The notes beneath the pieces were generated by a model. It saw only the letters and a list, made by a program, of their open reading frames with translations. It was not told the origin of the DNA and made no database searches. The position numbers were made by a program, and so were the translations under genes. DNA of 64,000 nucleotides from JAGNDO01 sp963704975 (GTDB taxonomy: Bacteria; Chloroflexota; Anaerolineae; Caldilineales; Caldilineaceae). Location of the stretch: the NCBI GenBank assembly GCA_963704975.1, contig CAVPIK010000034.1:62001-126000 (forward strand). The letters run 5' to 3'. Positions 61,512 to 64,000 of the stretch are shown here, piece after piece (within the stretch, counting starts at the first letter, position 1; every line of letters starts with the position of its first letter).

Positions 61512-62429
61512 ATGATCAATCGCAAGGCAGCCATGCTTGTCCTCTTGTTGGGCACCTTCTACGGCTCAACTTTGGTCGTCTCTCGCTTCAGCATGGGCCA
61601 ATACGACCCCCGCGTCTATATTTCCCTGCGCTTGCTGATCGCCACCGGCGCCCATGCCCTGGTCTACGCGGTCAGCCGCACCCGACGCTGGCCCAGGGAC
61701 CCCAGCCTGTGGGTGCGGGCCGGCATCCTGGGCGTGTTGGGCACTGCCTTGCCCATGACTTCGATTGTTTCTTCGCTGCAGTACCAATCTTCCGGGATGA
61801 CCAGCCTGCTGCTGACCCTGAACCCGGCCGTCACCGTGGTGCTGGCCCAGATCTTTTTGGCCGACGAGCCGCTGACCCGGCGCAAGATGGCCGGGGTGAT
61901 CATCGCCTTTGGCGGGGCGGGGCTGCTGCTCTTGCGGGGAGAAACCGGACTGGCCAACCTGGTGCAGGCGGACTGGCGGGGATATGCCTGGGTGGGCATG
62001 GGGATCTTGGCCAGCGCATCGGCCACGGTCTATGCCCGGCGCATGTTGCGTTTCGAGGATGCCATCGACGTGGCCTCCGTGCGCATGACCGTGGCGGCCC
62101 TTGTCCTGATCCCCGTCACCAGCCTGACCGTGGGCTATGATCTAAGCCAGGTGGACGCCACGGGGGTCATGGCCCTGATCTACGCCGCCATCTTCGGCAC
62201 CTTCAGCGGCATGATCTTGAATTTCTACATCATCAAACACCACGGAGCCACCTCGGCCTCCCAGGTCTCGTATGTGATCCCCATCGTCGCCACCGGCCTG
62301 GGCGCCCTGGTCCTGGGCGAGCAGATTACCCCCATCATGTTGGTGGGCATGGCCATCGTCTTCGCTGGCATCACCCTGCTCAACTGGCGCAGACGCCGCA
62401 TCCGCGTGGCGGAAGTGGTGAGCGGGTGA
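61512..62429 (+). CDS. EamA/DMT-family transporter
   Basis: The frame is open for 305 residues with ten predicted helices in two EamA repeats. The first ends MTSLLLTLNPAVTVVLAQIF, followed by LADEPLTRRKMAGVIIAFGG, and the second repeats the pattern with TSASQVSYVIPIVATGLGAL and VLGEQITPIMLVGMAIVFAG. These Pro- and Glu-containing blocks are the DMT-family landmarks. Such proteins export metabolites or amino acids; the substrate is unknown. It starts MINRKAAMLVLLLGTFYGST and ends in a basic tail, directly before the acyl-CoA synthetase remnant. Confidence 0.9.
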   Translation: MINRKAAMLVLLLGTFYGSTLVVSRFSMGQYDPRVYISLRLLIATGAHALVYAVSRTRRWPRDPSLWVRAGILGVLGTALPMTSIVSSLQYQSSGMTSLLLTLNPAVTVVLAQIFLADEPLTRRKMAGVIIAFGGAGLLLLRGETGLANLVQADWRGYAWVGMGILASASATVYARRMLRFEDAIDVASVRMTVAALVLIPVTSLTVGYDLSQVDATGVMALIYAAIFGTFSGMILNFYIIKHHGATSASQVSYVIPIVATGLGALVLGEQITPIMLVGMAIVFAGITLLNWRRRRIRVAEVVSG

Positions 62430-62431
62430 GG

Positions 62432-62544
62432 GGGCATCGGACCCGCTGGAGAATCAAGGCATCTATCCCCTGGACCTGCCCAAGTCCATGATCGGCAAGA
62501 TCCTGCGCCGGGAGCTGCGGGACGAGGAACGGGGGCGCAAATAA
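62432..62544 (+). pseudogene. C-terminal fragment of an AMP-binding acyl-CoA synthetase
   Basis: Directly after the EamA stop, one frame without a start reads NQGIYPLDLPKSMIGKILRR then ELRDEERGRK and a stop. LPKSMIGKILRRELRD is the conserved A10 motif with the catalytic Lys that ends acyl-CoA synthetases. The 500 residues before it are absent, so this is a deletion remnant; the EamA gene has taken its place. Confidence 0.75.
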
Positions 62545-62663
62545 CCGCCAAACTGGAATCTGGATACTTGCCTCGACTTCCCAGTCTTGATATGATAATT
62601 CAACCCGACGCACATTGTCGGACATAAAAGCAAGACCACCAGCATCTGCGAAAGGGAACAGCC

Positions 62664-63041
62664 ATGAAAAAGACCCGAGGAATGGCCGAGGCCGAGTTCA
62701 CCACCGCCATGATCAGCTTTGAAAAAGAATACTTAGGTCGGGGACCGTTGGAGGCCCGCACTGTCTTCATCGACGATATGGTCCTGGTCCGGCTGCAGGG
62801 CATCCTGACCCACGCCGAGAAGACCCTGGCCCAGAACGAGGAGGGCCGCAGCCTGGTCAAGGAAATGCGCCGGCAGCTTTTCGAAACCTCCGTGCCCCTG
62901 CTGGAAGAGATCATCCAGCAGGTGACCGGCTGCAAACTGGTCAGCATGCATACGGACATGAGCACAGCCACCGGTGAACGCATCGCCGTCTTCGTCCTCT
63001 CCGAAAATGTGGCGGAGAAGTTTCCAGCCAACCGAAAATAG
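62664..63041 (+). CDS. DUF2294-family protein
   Basis: The 125-residue product starts MKKTRGMAEAEFTTAMISFE and has the DUF2294 pattern GRGPLEARTVFIDDMVLVRL, LTHAEKTLAQNEEGRSLVKE and VTGCKLVSMHTDMSTATGER, ending IAVFVLSENVAEKF. It is small, soluble and alpha/beta. The function of the family is not known; members occur near ion transporters in several bacteria. Here it lies between a DMT transporter and the second mrpA-like gene. Confidence 0.85.
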   Translation: MKKTRGMAEAEFTTAMISFEKEYLGRGPLEARTVFIDDMVLVRLQGILTHAEKTLAQNEEGRSLVKEMRRQLFETSVPLLEEIIQQVTGCKLVSMHTDMSTATGERIAVFVLSENVAEKFPANRK

Positions 63042-63100
63042 GCCAGGGGCTGAGACTGCTCACCAGACATTTCCAAAACGTTATAGCATTGTGCAAAAAC

Positions 63101-63128
63101 TTGACAAAATATAATTTTTGTCTATAAT
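63101..63128 (+). promoter_or_regulatory. Strong sigma-70 promoter
   Basis: Consensus TTGACA and TATAAT separated by 16 AT-rich bases, the best promoter in the window. Transcription would start near 63135. Confidence 0.8.
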
Positions 63129-63134
63129 CATAGT

Positions 63135-63267
63135 CAATCGTATAATTTTTCATCGGCGGACGAGGTGAAGCGTAGGCCCAGCATCGAGCTTGAAGCGGGC
63201 AGACGAGTTGTAAAGTAAGCCGGTATCAAGACTCTACCCACGGGTAGAGTCTTGATACCGGCTTTTT
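63135..63267 (+). ncRNA. Candidate small RNA or structured leader upstream of the second mrpA-like gene
   Basis: Between the promoter and an intrinsic terminator lie about 130 bases without a convincing ORF. The stretch GGCGGACGAGGTGAAGCGTA and the following GCCCAGCATCGAGCTTGAAG and GGGC could fold into one or two short stems. It may be a stand-alone sRNA or a riboswitch-type leader that controls read-through into the antiporter gene 80 bases beyond the terminator. Confidence 0.45.
63218..63267 (+). terminator. Intrinsic terminator, 22-bp perfect stem
   Basis: AGCCGGTATCAAGACTCTAC begins a 22-base arm; its exact complement follows after two bases and is succeeded by five T. Confidence 0.85.
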
Positions 63268-63296
63268 CTATTCAAAACCGCATGGGCAGATCGACG

Positions 63297-63329
63297 AGAA
63301 GGTCGACTTTTTCCAAAAGTCGACCTTCT
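63297..63329. repeat. AGAAGGTCGACTTTT hairpin, copy 4
   Basis: A 15-base arm and its complement with a three-base loop, just upstream of the ribosome site of the second mrpA-like gene. Same family as 25427, 41605 and 50312. Confidence 0.8.
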
Positions 63330-63350
63330 AAAAACCGGAAGGGCAGGATG

Positions 63351-64000
63351 ATGGCGAACGAAACACAGGTGCTGCAAACAACCCCAACCAAATTTCCCGC
63401 TTGGCTGAGCGGTCAGACCGGCTGGCTGATGGCCCTGCTCCCCCTGGGGCTGACGGCTTTCTTTGTCAGCCTGATCCCCAGTGTGGCCGCGGGGGAGGTG
63501 TTGGCGCTCTCCTGGGCCTGGGTGCCCAGCCTGGATGTGGCGCTCTCTTTCTATGTGGACGGGCTGAGTCTGGTCTTTGCCCTGCTGGTCAGCGGCATTG
63601 GCGCGCTGGTCATGATCTATGCGGGCAGCTATCTGGCCGGCAACCCGGATCTGCCCCGTTTTTACATCATTATCACCCTGTTCATGCTCTCCATGCTGGG
63701 GTTGGTGAATGCGGACAACATCCTCACCCTCTTCATCTTTTGGGAACTGACCAGCATCACCTCCTATTTGCTGATCGGGTTCAAGCATGAAAAGGCCGAG
63801 TCTCGGGCATCGGCGTTGCAGGCCCTGCTGGTCACCGGCGGCGGCGGACTGGCCCTGCTGGCCGGGTTGATCTTGCTCAGCCTGGCCGGGGGATCGACGG
63901 AGATCTCTGTCCTGTTGGCCGGGGGCGAGGGGCTGGCCCAGTCCATCCAGGGCAGCAATCTCTATGGAGCCATCCTCGTCCTGGTCTTGCTGGGCGCGTT
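63351..64000 (+). CDS. Second MrpA/NuoL-type antiporter subunit (3' end beyond window)
   Basis: The first 216 residues are present and open. It starts MANETQVLQTTPTKFPAWLS (an ATG one codon upstream is possible) after GGAAGGGCAGG. Then come VALSFYVDGLSLVFALLVSG, RFYIIITLFMLSMLGLVNAD and NILTLFIFWELTSITSYLLI, the acidic-residue helix of NuoL/MrpA proteins, and GFKHEKAESRASALQALLVT. It is therefore the start of a second mrp-type locus, transcribed away from the first. Its N-terminus is longer than that of the mrpA at 58786-61182, so the two are paralogues rather than a recent duplication. Confidence 0.88.
   Translation, partial: MANETQVLQTTPTKFPAWLSGQTGWLMALLPLGLTAFFVSLIPSVAAGEVLALSWAWVPSLDVALSFYVDGLSLVFALLVSGIGALVMIYAGSYLAGNPDLPRFYIIITLFMLSMLGLVNADNILTLFIFWELTSITSYLLIGFKHEKAESRASALQALLVTGGGGLALLAGLILLSLAGGSTEISVLLAGGEGLAQSIQGSNLYGAILVLVLLGA

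Overview
The window looks like a chromosomal piece of a high-GC, non-proteobacterial bacterium, most likely a member of the Chloroflexota (Anaerolineae/Caldilineae-type). The reasons are: lysine made through the LysW-carrier (alpha-aminoadipate) route, large multidomain CHAT/STAND/WD40 proteins, secreted Thr-Pro rich and FG-GAP type proteins, and an Mrp-type Na+/H+ antiporter. No rRNA, tRNA, CRISPR array or intact transposase was seen. The assignment rests on gene content only.

Layout. 1-3599 (minus): an M14 metallopeptidase, a GNAT-like protein and an enolase-superfamily racemase/OSB-synthase-like gene, apparently one operon. 3955-7079 (minus): small membrane and hypothetical genes, a DUF433/DUF5615 toxin-antitoxin pair and mnmA. 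7284-21630: an accessory 'conflict' island with a SIR2-like/STAND NTPase/membrane protein, a FecR-SH3 type lipoprotein, a SIR2-like/CHAT protein, a 5.7 kb CHAT-STAND-TM-WD40 gene with 21 nearly identical WD40 units, and a MazEF-like pair. 22374-25407 (plus): glyoxylate shunt (aceB, aceA). 25654-31658: two proteins of unknown function, manC, dprA, rimM, khpA, rpsP. 31787-36870 (minus): ffh, a LysM membrane protein with its ECF sigma factor, and a CDP-alcohol phosphatidyltransferase. 37099-41595: sirtuin, a secreted FG-GAP protein and malate dehydrogenase.

41750-51939 (minus) is a ten-gene lysine operon: homocitrate synthase, Nudix hydrolase, homoaconitase large and small subunits, homoisocitrate dehydrogenase, lysW, lysX, lysY, lysZ, lysJ. 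It is preceded by a promoter and what reads as a classical attenuator: an 18-residue leader peptide with four lysines, mutually exclusive hairpins and an intrinsic terminator. 52048-53630 carries a DUF1295 membrane enzyme and an unknown helical protein. 53627-61182 (minus) carries a PatB-type lyase and mrpG-F-E-D-C-B-A. 61512-64000 (plus) has an EamA transporter, a remnant of an acyl-CoA synthetase, a DUF2294 protein, a promoter-to-terminator unit without an ORF, and the start of a second mrpA-like gene.

Two general properties matter to a reader. First, many genes, including housekeeping ones (mnmA, mdh, lysX, mrpA), are interrupted by single-base indels; most are probably consensus sequencing errors, so I give each gene as one span and note the breaks. 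Second, intergenic DNA is unusually rich in long perfect palindromes and in 7-8 bp tandem repeats, and some of the same repeats sit inside coding sequences (homoaconitase, homoisocitrate dehydrogenase, LysJ tail, SIR2-CHAT linker).
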